The notes below the pieces were generated by a model. The model had not been told where the DNA came from. It saw only the letters and a program-made list of their open reading frames with translations, and did no database searches. Positions 24,727 to 34,872 of a DNA stretch of 64,000 nt are shown piece by piece. How positions within the stretch are numbered: the first letter of the stretch is position 1; each line of letters opens with the position of its first letter. Where the stretch lies: positions 1 through 64,000 of the forward strand of contig CAMDJM010000011.1 of assembly GCA_945900785.1 (NCBI GenBank), read 5' to 3'. This stretch comes from Akkermansia muciniphila (GTDB lineage Bacteria; Verrucomicrobiota; Verrucomicrobiia; Verrucomicrobiales; V1-33). Made by a program: the position numbers and the translations under genes.

Positions 24727-27700
24727 TCAATCGGCATAAACAAATTCGTTGAGAGCGCACACCATCTGGCAAAAGTCCGCCAGCGCCCGGGCCGGGGGAT
24801 CGGGTTGTCCGGTGGATTGATAGGAAGCGGTGCCGCTGGCGATGAAGGCGGTGGCGGCGGCCAGCTCTGCAGGGCGGGGTTCCCGGCCCAGCGCCAACTG
24901 ATAGGCGCGGACCACCTGGGCTGCGGGATCAGCCGGTTTTTCCAGACGCAGGATGCGGTGGGCAAAGGCCTGCGCCCCTGTCCGGGCCTGCGGGCTGTTC
25001 ATCATCAAAAGGGCTTGGGGAGCTACGGTGGTGGTGGGACGGCTGCCCTGGCTGACGAGGGGTTCCGGAGCATCGAAGACCACCATGCTGTTCACCAGTT
25101 GGCTGCGTTTGACGGTGAAGTAAATACTGCGGCGATGGCTGTTTTCGTCGAGATTGCCAGGGCCATACATCGTTGGATCAAGCAGCCCGGCTACGGCCAG
25201 GGTGCTGTCCCGGACCGCTTCTGCCTCAAGGCGGCGGGGGATGCGGCGCAGAAAAAGATTGTTGTCAGGGTCAGCGGCGGTTTTGGCGGGATCCGCGGCC
25301 GTATTTTGTTGGTAGGCGGCACTGGTCATGATGAGCCGGTGCAGGGCTTTCAGTTGCCAGCCATGGCGGATGAGTTCTCCCGCCAGCCAATCCAACAGGG
25401 CCGGATTGGTCGGCAGGGCACCGGTTTTGCCAAAATCGTTGGGCGTGGCGACGAGGCCACGGCCGAAGTGGTGCTGCCAGAGCCGGTTCACGGCGACCCT
25501 CGCCATCAGCGCGCCGCCGCCCTTTTCCACATCGGTCATCCAGTTCGCAAGGGAACGTCGCCGGCCGGAATATTTGGCCCCGGCGGGCGGGGTCCACTGC
25601 CACGGGTCCGCCTGCGGCGTGCGGCTGAGCACTTGGAGGAATCCCGGCCGGGCCAATTCCTGTTTTTGGTTGGTATCACCCCGTTTCAGAAGATGGGTCT
25701 CCGGTAAAAAGGGCGGCCCCTGGGAGTGCATCACGATAGGATCATAACCCTCGGCGCAGACCATGACCATTTGGGAAGCGTCCGGCTTCTGCTTTTCATG
25801 CGCCAACATTTTGTCCTGCGCGGCTTTCCAAACGGGCTGGTTTTGCTTCCACCATTGGAACAGGGACTCCTGCTCATTCTTATTGAGGGCATCCTTCCGC
25901 TGGATGAGTTTTGTCAGCGCTTCCGGGATCGCGGCACCTTTCAATTCCGGCACTCCATTGGAGCAGATCGAGAATTTTGGCCGTGCGATGGTGTGCCTGG
26001 AGTTCACTGCGAACTCCATGGTCACGGTCAGACGCGTGCCTCCTGGAAAACCCAGCGGCTCAGCGAAGCGGAAGGCGGCCGATTGATCCCTGCCAATCCC
26101 ACCAGCATCGACCGCCCAGCCGGTTTGGGCATTTTCGTCCAAGGCGCTGGCCACACTCAGGCCATCCTTGTTTTGTTCGTGCGTGGCTTCGGCGGAAGCG
26201 ATCTTTACCTCCACCGCCGCGCCGCCCGCAGCCGGCGCGGCGGTGATGTGGATCTTGCCCAGAGCGAAGTTGCCATTGCCAGCCCGTCCGGGTCCCCGGG
26301 CGGTCAGGGAATCATGAGTTAGAGCATCCAGTTTCAGCCCGCTCAGCTGTGCTTGGTTGGTCTGCGCCGTCACCGTGTAGGTGTCGGCGTCGGGGTTGGT
26401 GCCTTCTGCGAGCCATGAACCATCTTCCAGTTTGCGGAAGCTGGCACCGCCCGAGGAGGAAATATGATCCAACTCCAGCACCGTCCATGACGGCAGGTCT
26501 TCCGTTGGTGCCTGCCGCCATGACTTGAATGCCGGGATCAGGCTGCCTTCCACTTGCTGCAAATCAGCTGCCAGTTTGGCCTGCGCTGCGGCATGGGCCG
26601 CTTCGGCCTTGGCCTGCCCGGCAGGATCCAGCACCAGACGGACATTGCTCCGCACTGTGGTGGTGAAGGTGGAGAGCAGCCGGTAATAATCAGCAGTCGG
26701 AATCGGATCGAATTTATGATCATGGCAGCGGGCGCAGCCAACTGTCAGGCCGAGAAAGGCGCTGCTGGTGGTGCTGAGCATGTCGTCCATCGCATCATAA
26801 CGGGTGCGCTCCACCTCGTTGGCCGTGATTTGGGTAGGGAAGACGCCGGCCCCGAGAAAGCCGGTCGCCATCATCGCTTCAGGATTGTCCGGAGCAAACT
26901 CGTCCCCTGCCAGTTGCCAGCGCGTGAATTGATCAAAGGGCATGTCCGTATTCAGCGCCCGGATCACAAAATCCCGGTAATGGAAGGCGAAGGGCCGGTC
27001 GTAGTCGTGCTCAAAACCGCTGCTCTCCGCGAAGCGGGCGACATCCAGCCAATGCCGGGCCCAGCGCTCCCCATAGGCGGGGGAAGCCAGCAGGTCATCA
27101 AGGCATTTTCCCCATGCTTCCGGCGATGGCGCTGCCGAAAAGGAGGCGGCCATTTCTGGTGAGGGGGGCAGGCCGGTCAAATCCAATGAAGCGCGTCTGA
27201 CCAGACGCCGCGCCTCCGCAGGAGGGTTGAAAGTCAGGTGTTTTTCCTGTGCCGCCTTGAGCAGGAAAGCATCAATGGGATGGGAAGAGCCCGCTGGCGG
27301 AACCACCTTCATCAGGGGTTGAAACGCCCACCACTGGCGGTCGGTATCACTCACTTTTGAGCGGTCCCGCGGGGCTGCTTTGCCCGCGACCAAGGCGGCA
27401 TCATAGGGCGCACCCAAGTCGATCCACCGGGCGATTTTGGCGATAACCTCCTCCGTGAGCTTCGGCTTCTTTTCCGGCATGGAGGGTTTTTCCTCGTGGC
27501 GGATCAGCTTCATCAAGCGGCTCCCGGTAGAAGAAAACGGCACCACCACGGTCCCCTCTGCACCGCCCAGCAGCATCCCCTCCCGCGTCGCCAAATCCAA
27601 ATCCGCTTTGGTTTTAGCCCCGCCATGGCAATCCACACAGTTCTCCTTCAACACGGGAGCGATGTCCGTTTTGAACAATTCCAATCCGGCATGCATCCTC

Positions 27701-27777
27701 GCAGCATGGTCTTCCGGCACCGCCGCATGGGCGCATGCCGCCAGCAGGGTCAAGGACATCAGCAGCTTCATCGGCAT
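24727..27777 (-). CDS. PSD1 cytochrome c/DUF1549/DUF1553 protein 1
   Basis: A 1016-aa protein with a signal peptide (KLLMSLTLLAACAHA). Domain order: a planctomycete cytochrome c-like domain with CVDCH (heme motif CxxCH) near 50; DUF1549 (LTGLPPSPEMAASF... to GERWARHWLDVARFAES); a second CxxCH in GCARCHDHKFDPIPTADYY; a central beta-rich insert; and a C-terminal DUF1553 (RVAVNRLWQHHFGRGLVATPNDFGKTGALPTNP). The family is abundant in Planctomycetes and Verrucomicrobia and is linked by context to polysaccharide metabolism, with the function untested. It ends 1 bp before the DUF1501 start, so the two are coupled. Confidence 0.92.
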   Translation of the reverse strand: MPMKLLMSLTLLAACAHAAVPEDHAARMHAGLELFKTDIAPVLKENCVDCHGGAKTKADLDLATREGMLLGGAEGTVVVPFSSTGSRLMKLIRHEEKPSMPEKKPKLTEEVIAKIARWIDLGAPYDAALVAGKAAPRDRSKVSDTDRQWWAFQPLMKVVPPAGSSHPIDAFLLKAAQEKHLTFNPPAEARRLVRRASLDLTGLPPSPEMAASFSAAPSPEAWGKCLDDLLASPAYGERWARHWLDVARFAESSGFEHDYDRPFAFHYRDFVIRALNTDMPFDQFTRWQLAGDEFAPDNPEAMMATGFLGAGVFPTQITANEVERTRYDAMDDMLSTTSSAFLGLTVGCARCHDHKFDPIPTADYYRLLSTFTTTVRSNVRLVLDPAGQAKAEAAHAAAQAKLAADLQQVEGSLIPAFKSWRQAPTEDLPSWTVLELDHISSSGGASFRKLEDGSWLAEGTNPDADTYTVTAQTNQAQLSGLKLDALTHDSLTARGPGRAGNGNFALGKIHITAAPAAGGAAVEVKIASAEATHEQNKDGLSVASALDENAQTGWAVDAGGIGRDQSAAFRFAEPLGFPGGTRLTVTMEFAVNSRHTIARPKFSICSNGVPELKGAAIPEALTKLIQRKDALNKNEQESLFQWWKQNQPVWKAAQDKMLAHEKQKPDASQMVMVCAEGYDPIVMHSQGPPFLPETHLLKRGDTNQKQELARPGFLQVLSRTPQADPWQWTPPAGAKYSGRRRSLANWMTDVEKGGGALMARVAVNRLWQHHFGRGLVATPNDFGKTGALPTNPALLDWLAGELIRHGWQLKALHRLIMTSAAYQQNTAADPAKTAADPDNNLFLRRIPRRLEAEAVRDSTLAVAGLLDPTMYGPGNLDENSHRRSIYFTVKRSQLVNSMVVFDAPEPLVSQGSRPTTTVAPQALLMMNSPQARTGAQAFAHRILRLEKPADPAAQVVRAYQLALGREPRPAELAAATAFIASGTASYQSTGQPDPPARALADFCQMVCALNEFVYAD

Positions 27778-27858
27778 GGATAGGGCAAATTCACAGGCTG
27801 GTTTTTATCCGGTTGGCCAGCAGAAAATGCTGGGAGCCAAGGCGCTGGCCGTTGGGGC

Positions 27859-29325
27859 TTATGCGAGGATGTCCTTGACGACTTTGGCGGGTTCGACTCC
27901 GGTGAGGCGTTGGTCGAGGCCCTGGTATTTGAAGCCGAGCCGGTCGTGGTGGATGCCGAGCTGGTGCAGGAGGGTGGCGTGGAAGTCGTGGACGTGGACG
28001 GGGTCTTTGACAATGTTATAACCCATTTCGTCGGTTTCGCCGTAGGTGAGGCCGGGCTTGATGCCGCCGCCGGCCGTCCAGAGGCTGAAGCAGCGGGGGT
28101 GGTGGTCGCGACCGTAGGTGGTTTCGGTAAGTTCGCCCTGGGAGTAGACGGTGCGGCCGAATTCGCCGCCGAAGACGACCAGGGTGTCGTCGAGCATGCC
28201 GCGCTGTTTAAGGTCCTGCACGAGGGCATAACAGGCTTGGTCGACGTCCTTGCATTGTTGGGCGATGTCGTTGGGGAGATTGCCGTGCTGGTCCCAGCCG
28301 CGGTGGAAGATCTGCACAAAGCGCACGCCGCGCTCAACGAGGCGGCGGGCCATGAGGGCGCTGTTGGCGAAGGTGCCACGGTTTTTGGAGTCGGCTCCGT
28401 AGAGGTCGAAGGTGGCGTCCGTCTCCTTGCTGAGATCGGTCAGGTCCGGCACGCTGGCCTGCATGCGGAAGGCCATTTCGTATTGCTGGGTGCGGGTCTG
28501 GATTTCGGGATCGCCGACCAGTTCGTAGGTGGATTGGTTCAGGGCGGAGAGTCCGTCGAGCATGTTGCGGCGGAGTTCCCGGGAGATGCCAGGAGCGTCT
28601 TTGAGGAAGAGGACGGGATCGCCTTTGGCACGGAGGGAAACGCCAGCGTGTTTTCCTGGCAGGAAGCCGGCTCCCCAGAGCCGGGCAGAGATGGCCTGCA
28701 CGTTGGAGCCGGGATTGGAGTGGGTGGCGTGAAGGACGACGAAGGTGGGGAGGTCCTGATTGCTGGAGCCGAGTCCCCAGGAGAGCCAGGAGCCGATGGA
28801 GGGCTTGCCGCTGATCATGCTGCCGGTATACATGAGCTGGTTGGCGGGCTCATGGTTGATGGCGTCCGTTTTCATGGAGCGGATGAGGCAGATGTCATCG
28901 GCCATTTTGGCGGTCCAGGGCAGGGTTTCGCTGAACCAGGTGCCGGCCTGGCCATGCTGGCTGAACTTGAAGACGGAAGGGGCCACGGGAAAGCTTCCCT
29001 GGCCGGCGGTCATGCCGGTGAGGCGCTCGCCCTGGGTGGCGAGGAAGTCCTTGAGGTCCTTCTTGAAGGCGGCTTTGAGATCGGGCTTGTAGTCGAAGAG
29101 GTCGAGCTGGGAGGGGGCCCCGATGAGGGAGATGTAAATGGCACGTTTGGCCTTGCCCGGGAAGAAGGCACCGGGCGGCAGGTCATCGCCCAGGCTGCGG
29201 CCCTGACCGAGCAGGGAGGCCAGAGCGGCGGTGCCGAGGCCCATGGCGTTGCGGCGGAAAAACTGGCGCCGGGTGACGGTGTTATTCCACGTTTCGACGG
29301 CGGAAAGATTGGCGGGGTGGATCAT
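27859..29325 (-). CDS. DUF1501 family protein 2 (Tat-exported)
   Basis: A 488-aa protein. The Tat signal TRRQFFRRNAMGLGTAALASLLG sits at about 18-40 behind an extended N-terminus. Core motifs: AIYISLIGAPSQLDLFDYKPDL, ICLIRSMKTDAINHEPANQLM, ALMARRLVERGVRFVQIFHRGWD, LVVFGGEFGRTVYSQ and YGRDHHPRCFSLWTAGGGIKPG. This is the GWDQHGN subtype, with a His-rich pocket unlike copy 1. It is the second gene of a leftward pair, 21 bp after its PSD1 partner. The same start choice gives a usual-length protein. Confidence 0.9.
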   Translation of the reverse strand: MIHPANLSAVETWNNTVTRRQFFRRNAMGLGTAALASLLGQGRSLGDDLPPGAFFPGKAKRAIYISLIGAPSQLDLFDYKPDLKAAFKKDLKDFLATQGERLTGMTAGQGSFPVAPSVFKFSQHGQAGTWFSETLPWTAKMADDICLIRSMKTDAINHEPANQLMYTGSMISGKPSIGSWLSWGLGSSNQDLPTFVVLHATHSNPGSNVQAISARLWGAGFLPGKHAGVSLRAKGDPVLFLKDAPGISRELRRNMLDGLSALNQSTYELVGDPEIQTRTQQYEMAFRMQASVPDLTDLSKETDATFDLYGADSKNRGTFANSALMARRLVERGVRFVQIFHRGWDQHGNLPNDIAQQCKDVDQACYALVQDLKQRGMLDDTLVVFGGEFGRTVYSQGELTETTYGRDHHPRCFSLWTAGGGIKPGLTYGETDEMGYNIVKDPVHVHDFHATLLHQLGIHHDRLGFKYQGLDQRLTGVEPAKVVKDILA

Positions 29326-29346
29326 GTCGGGAAAGAAGTGAAAGGG

Positions 29347-32300
29347 TTATTTGGTGAGGGATTCATCCATGTTCATGATCTGACTGGCGGTGAGGGTCCA
29401 AGCGGCGAGGTCAGCCGGGGGCAGGGTGGGATCGGGCTTGGAATCGCCAACGCTGATGAGGGCGGTGGCGGCGGTGGGATCGGCCTGATAGGCGGCCTGG
29501 GCCTGGGCCTGGGTGCGCAGGGAAACGGCCCGCTCCTTTTCCGTGAAGGCGCGGGAGAGCAGTCGTGCGGTGAGGTAGTCCAGCCTCGCCTGTGGGTCCG
29601 TGGAGGCGGTGATAGCGCGGGCGGCGAGCTGGCGGGCGGCTTCCACAAACTGCGGGTCGTTCATGGTCACGAAGGCCTGGAGCGGGGTGTTGGTGCGCTC
29701 GCGCCGGGTGCAGAAGGTTTCGCGGCTGGGGGCATTGAGAATATCCATGCTGGCAGGCGGGGCGGTGCGTTTCCAGAGGGTATACATGGAGCGGCGGTAG
29801 AGGCCATCGCCGGTGTCCTGGGTGTAGTTTTTGGTATTGGATTCCTTCATGGCCACGGCTTCCCAGACACCTTCGGGTTGATAGGGCCGCACCGGCGCTC
29901 CTCCCATGGTTCTCACCAGCAGACCGGAGGCGGCGAGGGCACCATCGCGGATTTGTTCGGCATCGAGCCGGTAGCGGGGGCCGCGGGAGGTGAGCAGATT
30001 CAGAGGGTCTTTTTCCAGTTTTTCCGGCGTAAACTTGGCGGATTGGCGGTAGGCTTGGGAGAGGACCATGCGCTTGACCATGGCCCGGTAATCCCAGCCG
30101 CTTTCCATGAAGGCGACGGCTTGCCAGTCGAGGAGGTCCTGATTGACGGGGCGGCTGCCACTGATGCCGAGGTCTTCTGTAGTCTCTACAATGCCGGTGC
30201 CAAAAAGATAACTCCAGACGCGGTTGACGGTGACGCGGGCGGTGAGGGGATTTTGTTTGGAGACCAGCCACTGGGCCAGACCCAGCCGGTTTTTTGGAGC
30301 GTTGGCGTCCATGGGGGGCAGGGAAGTGAGAGTGCCCGGAGCCACGCGGTCCGTCTTCTTCCGGTAGTCGCCGCGGGAGAGGACGAAGGCGAAAGGTTCT
30401 TCCTTTTTCTCCTCCATGACGAGCGTCTTCAGGATGCCTTTCTGCACCTTGTTCAGATCATCCTTGAGCGCGGCGAGTTCATTCTGCAATTGTTGGCCAG
30501 GTTTGTCGAAGGTGGGGAGATAGCGCTCAAACAAGGCGTTATTCTGCTCCGGGTTGCGGGCGGCTTCGGCGGTGGCCAGCCACTGCTGGAGAGGCAGGCG
30601 GATGGAGAGGGTCTGCACTTCCTCCGCAGTGAGGGCCCGGTCATACAAGCGGACATCCTGCACGGCGACCTTGCCGGAGAGCACGGATTCCAGACTGCCG
30701 GTGCCATTGCTGCGGCCTCCGAGGCGGAGGGGAGTATCGATGGAAATGTCAGGCCCCAGGGCGTTGACTTCGGCGTCGGTTTTCTGAAGCACGCCATCGG
30801 CGTAGAGCGCGATGGCCTCCGCGCCGGTTTTGGTGCCGTCAAAGACGACCATGAGTTGGTGCCAACTGTTGGCTGGGAGGGCCTTTTTGGCGACGACCTT
30901 GATCGCTTTGTCCGGCCAATGATCGATGATGTGCACGGTTGGCTTGTTATCCGTGAGGAAAAGGTCCCAGCCCCGGAAGCCGAGGGCCGCATCCATGCGG
31001 GAGAGCAGGGCCCCTGACACATTGCCTTCCGTGCGCAGCGTTAGGCCAAAGCTGGCCATGCCATTCCGTTCGATGGCGGGGGCTTCCCCGCTGATGGCCT
31101 GACCGCTGGCCAGAGGCGCGTTGCCGTTCAGGCCGTCGGTGGTTTCCTTGGATTCCGTCCAGGTGAGTGGCTTGCCCTTGCTGGTGCCCTGGAAGACGCG
31201 GGAGGATTCATTGAGAGGAAGATGCAGGGAAAGGGCGTCCTGGGCAGGATCGGCGAGGGGAGATTTGGCGCGCTCGGCGAGCCATTGCCCGAATTCACCC
31301 CGGGCAGCCTGACGGCGCTCGTCGATGGCTTTTTGTTTGGCGTCGATTTCCCTGGGCAAGCTATCCAGCCGGGCCTGCTGCGCTTCGGTGGGCAGGGAAA
31401 GCACAGGCGGGTGTTCGGCGTTATTCCCGTCCAGGGAAGCCATGGGGGTATTCCGGAAAAAAGCCGTGAGGGAATAGAAATCCTTGGTCGGTATGGCGTC
31501 GAATTTGTGGTCGTGGCAGGTGGCACAGCCGACGGTGAGTCCCAGCCAGACGGCTCCCATGGTGTCGGCGCGGTCCTTGGCATACACCGCGTCATATTCC
31601 TCGCCGATGGCTCCGCCTTCTCCGGTGGTGGGCATGCAGCGGTTGTAGCCGCTGGCAATTTTCTGGTCCAGCGAGGCATCCGGGATCAGGTCGCCCGCCA
31701 TCTGGTCGATGGTGAATTGATCAAAGGGCTGGTTGGCCTTGAAGGCCCGGATCACCCAGTCCCGGTAGGGCCAGATGGAGCGGTAGTTATCGATGTGAAT
31801 GCCGTGGGTGTCTGCGTAGCGCACCGTATCCAGCCACTGGCGGCCGAATTGCTCCGCGCAGGCATCGGTGGCCAGCAGGCGGTCGACGGCTTTTTCCCAG
31901 GCATTGGGGGAAGTGTCCGCAAGGTAAGCGAGGAGGGACTCCAGGTCCGGCGGCAGACCGGTCAGGTCATAGCTGAGGCGGCGGAAGGCGCGGGCGCGGT
32001 CCTCGGGCGGGTTAAGCGTCAGGCCGGTTTCGCGGAGTTTGGCAGAGACCAGCTGGTCGATTTCAGTCAGGGTGGCGTCCGGGGCCGGGGCACTGGCTGG
32101 GGCCGGCATCGTGGGCTTGACCGGAGGCAGATAGGACCAATGGCTTTCATATTTGCCGCCTTCAGCGATCCAGCGTTCCAGCAGGGCTTTGTCTTCCGGT
32201 TTGAGTTCCTTGTGGGACTCCGGCGGCGGCATCACCTCGTCAGGATCCGTGCTGCGGATGCGGTGGATCACCGGCGACTTGGCAGGGTCGCCTTTCACAA

Positions 32301-32538
32301 TCGCGGGACCCTCATCGCCCCGGGGGGCAAAAGCATATTGTTCAGCATCCAGGCGCAAGGGATCTTTCTTGGGCTTCCGGGTTGCGGCATCCGGCCCATG
32401 GCAATGATAGCAGTATTCCGAAAGGATCGGCTGGATCTGCTTATTGAAGGACACAGGCTGCTCCGCCTGCGCACTGACTGGCAAGGCAGCGAGGAGCAGA
32501 ACAAGGGAAGCGGAGGTTTGACGGCGGACTTGGCGCAT
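29347..32538 (-). CDS. PSD1 cytochrome c/DUF1549/DUF1553 protein 2 with LamG-like insert
   Basis: A 1063-aa protein from the Met at 32538 (RQVRRQTSASLVLLLAALPVSAQAE, signal peptide). The cytochrome domain has CYHCHGPDAATRKPKKDPLRLD; DUF1549 has YDLTGLPPDLESL and FGRQWLDTVRYADTHGIH; the second heme motif is GCATCHDHKFDAIP. A concanavalin/LamG-like insert lies at about 460-650. DUF1553 (RVTVNRVWSYLFGTGIVETTEDLGISGSRPVN) closes the protein. This copy is of the subtype with YRSIWPYRDWVI and GYNRCMPTTGEGGAIGEEY. It is the first gene of a leftward pair and is divergent from the redoxin fusion. Confidence 0.92.
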   Translation of the reverse strand: MRQVRRQTSASLVLLLAALPVSAQAEQPVSFNKQIQPILSEYCYHCHGPDAATRKPKKDPLRLDAEQYAFAPRGDEGPAIVKGDPAKSPVIHRIRSTDPDEVMPPPESHKELKPEDKALLERWIAEGGKYESHWSYLPPVKPTMPAPASAPAPDATLTEIDQLVSAKLRETGLTLNPPEDRARAFRRLSYDLTGLPPDLESLLAYLADTSPNAWEKAVDRLLATDACAEQFGRQWLDTVRYADTHGIHIDNYRSIWPYRDWVIRAFKANQPFDQFTIDQMAGDLIPDASLDQKIASGYNRCMPTTGEGGAIGEEYDAVYAKDRADTMGAVWLGLTVGCATCHDHKFDAIPTKDFYSLTAFFRNTPMASLDGNNAEHPPVLSLPTEAQQARLDSLPREIDAKQKAIDERRQAARGEFGQWLAERAKSPLADPAQDALSLHLPLNESSRVFQGTSKGKPLTWTESKETTDGLNGNAPLASGQAISGEAPAIERNGMASFGLTLRTEGNVSGALLSRMDAALGFRGWDLFLTDNKPTVHIIDHWPDKAIKVVAKKALPANSWHQLMVVFDGTKTGAEAIALYADGVLQKTDAEVNALGPDISIDTPLRLGGRSNGTGSLESVLSGKVAVQDVRLYDRALTAEEVQTLSIRLPLQQWLATAEAARNPEQNNALFERYLPTFDKPGQQLQNELAALKDDLNKVQKGILKTLVMEEKKEEPFAFVLSRGDYRKKTDRVAPGTLTSLPPMDANAPKNRLGLAQWLVSKQNPLTARVTVNRVWSYLFGTGIVETTEDLGISGSRPVNQDLLDWQAVAFMESGWDYRAMVKRMVLSQAYRQSAKFTPEKLEKDPLNLLTSRGPRYRLDAEQIRDGALAASGLLVRTMGGAPVRPYQPEGVWEAVAMKESNTKNYTQDTGDGLYRRSMYTLWKRTAPPASMDILNAPSRETFCTRRERTNTPLQAFVTMNDPQFVEAARQLAARAITASTDPQARLDYLTARLLSRAFTEKERAVSLRTQAQAQAAYQADPTAATALISVGDSKPDPTLPPADLAAWTLTASQIMNMDESLTK

Positions 32539-32776
32539 ATTATAAATGTATACCTTGAAAAGTATGGTTTCTTTCAACAGATCTGGTCCGCACGGGTGGT
32601 TTTGCGGGGTGGGTTCGGCCACTCAGGTCCGGAGGTCTTGTGGCAGAGGGGGCGTGAAAAGTGTCGACTAGTATTGAATACGGCAAAAGCCTGTAGCGTG
32701 GGTGCGTATCTTCTTGTAACGTCACATTGTTTACTGTCGTCCGGGTGATCACCATCCCTTTGATCTGTCTTCCTGT
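32539..32776. promoter_or_regulatory. Divergent promoter region between PSD1-2 and the redoxin fusion
   Basis: A 238-bp spacer between outward-facing genes, so it must hold promoters for both. I cannot assign boxes with confidence. A TATAAT at 32540-32545 on the leftward strand is too close to the start codon to be its -10 unless the true start is internal. Confidence 0.4.
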
Positions 32777-34780
32777 ATGAAAATTTCCATCGTTCTCGCC
32801 GCCAGTGCGACTTTGTTCCTGAACCATCCGCTGTCTGCCATGGAGGCTCCGCAGGTGAGGCCTGCGGTGGAGGCGGGGATTGGCCATCAGGTGGGCAATC
32901 CATCGCTGGTGGATTTGGACGGGAAAACCCATCGTCTGGCCGGGATCACGGGAGCGCAGGACTTTACCGTGATTGCAGTCACCAGCCCCACCTGTCCTCT
33001 GAGCCGGAAATATGCGCCTACTCTGGCGGCCCTGGAAAAAGCCTGGAAGGACAAGGGGGTGGGCTTTTTGTTTGTCGGGGCCATCGCTTCGGATACCCCC
33101 GCCGCCATGTCGGCTTTGGCTGCGGAACACGGGTTCACCGGGCCCTGCAGCATGGATGAAAAACAGGCGGTGCTTCAAGCGCTGCGGGCGCTCAGCACGA
33201 CGGAGGTTTTCCTGGTCGACCGCTCCCGCACGCTGCTCTACCGGGGCGCGGTGGATGACCAGTATGGGATTGGCTATCAAAAGGATCAGCCCTCGCGGCA
33301 CTACTTGGCCGCTGCTCTGGAAGCCGTCACCCATGGCCAGCGCCCGGGGATCGAAGCGACCAGTGCTCCCGGTTGTGCCTTGGAAATCGCTGCGCCGGAC
33401 GCCTCCGGGGCGGCTGCCGTCACCTCCCTCACCTGGCACCGAGATATTTCCCGGGTGATCCAGCGGAATTGTCAGGAATGCCACCGGCCAGGGGGCACGG
33501 GGCCGTTTGAGATGATGAAGATGGAGGATGTCATCGGCCACGCCGGCATGATCAAAAAAGTCATCGCCAAAGGATTGATGCCGCCTTGGTTTGCCGCACC
33601 GCAGAGCGGGGAGCATGCCATCACCTGGGCCAATGACCGCTCCCTTTCCGGGGCCGAGCGGGAGGCGCTCCTGACCTGGCTGTCAGGGGATCGCGCGGCG
33701 GGCGATCCGGCAGAGGCCCCGGTGCCGCGGCAGTGGCCGACGGAATGGGTCCTCGGCACTCCGGATGCCGTGGTGGAAATTCCCCAACCAGTGGCGGTGG
33801 AAGCCACGGGACGGATGAAATATCAATATCGTGAAGTGGTGACCAGCTTTTCCGAAGACCGGTGGATCACGGGATTGGAAGTGCGCCCTACCGCCATGGC
33901 CCAGGTGCATCACGTTCTTGTGTTCGTTTCGCCGCCCGGTCAGAAGAAAGTCACGGATGGGGATGATTTTCTGGCTGCCTATGTGCCGGGCAGTTCTGCG
34001 GTGATCTATCCATCAGGCTATGCCAAAAAACTCCCTGCAGGAGCCAAGCTCACCTTCCAGCTCCACTACACCCCTAACGGCACCGCCTGCGAGGACCGCA
34101 CCCGGCTGGGCTTGCGCTTTGCTGCGGAAGCCCCCCGTTACGAGGTGCATGTCGCCGCAGCCAAACAACACCGTTTTGCCATCCCGCCGGGGCATCCCAA
34201 CTTCGAAGTCAAAGGGGCTCTGCCGGTGCCATTTGATACACAAATCCTCTCCTTCATGCCCCACATGCACATGCGGGGCAAAGCCTTCCGCTACGATCTG
34301 GTGGACGCGGCAGGAGCACGCCGGGAGCTGCTGAATGTGCCCCGCTACGACTTTAACTGGCAATTGCTCTACCGTGCCGCCGAGCCCCTCGTCCTGAAAT
34401 CGGGCAGCCGCATTGAGGCAACCGCCTGGTTTGACAACAGTCCCGAAAATCCCAACAATCCCGACCCTGCCAAAACGGTGGTCTGGGGTGACCAGACGGA
34501 GGACGAGATGATGCTGGGTTACCTGGAATACGTCAGGATTCCTGCCTCCTCCGCCAAAACCGCCGCTGTCCCGCCATTGTCCCTCACGCCCAAGGCGCTA
34601 GGGGTGCTGGGCCGCCGTCTGGATATTAACAAGGACAACCGGGTTTCCCGTGAGGAAGCCGGCCCCACTTTTCTTCCACTGCATCAGCGGCTGGATCAAA
34701 ATCAGGATGGGTATGTCACGGCGGAGGAAGCGAAAGCGGCGACGGCCAAAGCTGCGGTCGCCAAAGCCGCGCATCCATAA
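32777..34780 (+). CDS. Secreted fusion: redoxin + cytochrome c + copper monooxygenase-like + two EF-hands
   Basis: A 667-aa protein with a signal peptide (about 1-21). Residues about 30-190 are a thioredoxin-like redoxin domain (FTVIAVTSPTCPLSRKYAPTLAAL), with only one Cys at the active position. NCQECHRPGGTGPFEM near 232 is a heme CxxCH. Residues about 330-600 resemble the copper type II ascorbate-dependent monooxygenase fold: QVHHVLVFV, FQLHYTPNG and FMPHMHMRGK supply histidine and methionine ligands. Two EF-hands end it (DINKDNRVSREE and DQNQDGYVTAEE). It is flanked by PSD1/DUF1501 pairs and probably acts with them in the periplasm. Confidence 0.85.
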   Translation: MKISIVLAASATLFLNHPLSAMEAPQVRPAVEAGIGHQVGNPSLVDLDGKTHRLAGITGAQDFTVIAVTSPTCPLSRKYAPTLAALEKAWKDKGVGFLFVGAIASDTPAAMSALAAEHGFTGPCSMDEKQAVLQALRALSTTEVFLVDRSRTLLYRGAVDDQYGIGYQKDQPSRHYLAAALEAVTHGQRPGIEATSAPGCALEIAAPDASGAAAVTSLTWHRDISRVIQRNCQECHRPGGTGPFEMMKMEDVIGHAGMIKKVIAKGLMPPWFAAPQSGEHAITWANDRSLSGAEREALLTWLSGDRAAGDPAEAPVPRQWPTEWVLGTPDAVVEIPQPVAVEATGRMKYQYREVVTSFSEDRWITGLEVRPTAMAQVHHVLVFVSPPGQKKVTDGDDFLAAYVPGSSAVIYPSGYAKKLPAGAKLTFQLHYTPNGTACEDRTRLGLRFAAEAPRYEVHVAAAKQHRFAIPPGHPNFEVKGALPVPFDTQILSFMPHMHMRGKAFRYDLVDAAGARRELLNVPRYDFNWQLLYRAAEPLVLKSGSRIEATAWFDNSPENPNNPDPAKTVVWGDQTEDEMMLGYLEYVRIPASSAKTAAVPPLSLTPKALGVLGRRLDINKDNRVSREEAGPTFLPLHQRLDQNQDGYVTAEEAKAATAKAAVAKAAHP

Positions 34781-34872
34781 AGGTTGGATAAAGCGGTTAA
34801 AATACCAATAGGCCAGCGGCCATGGGGACGTATAGGTCAGGGAAGGGCATACCGCCGCCTCGTTCCGCTCCC

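Noticed and set aside
27910-31017. 1035-aa rightward open frame across the PSD1/DUF1501 array
   Set aside because: It is antisense to DUF1501-2 and PSD1-2 and consists of Gly/Val/Ala-rich shadow sequence without any domain motif.
32540-32545. TATAAT hexamer next to the PSD1-2 start as a -10 box
   Set aside because: It lies 2 bp from the ATG, so transcription from it would begin inside the gene; probably chance.
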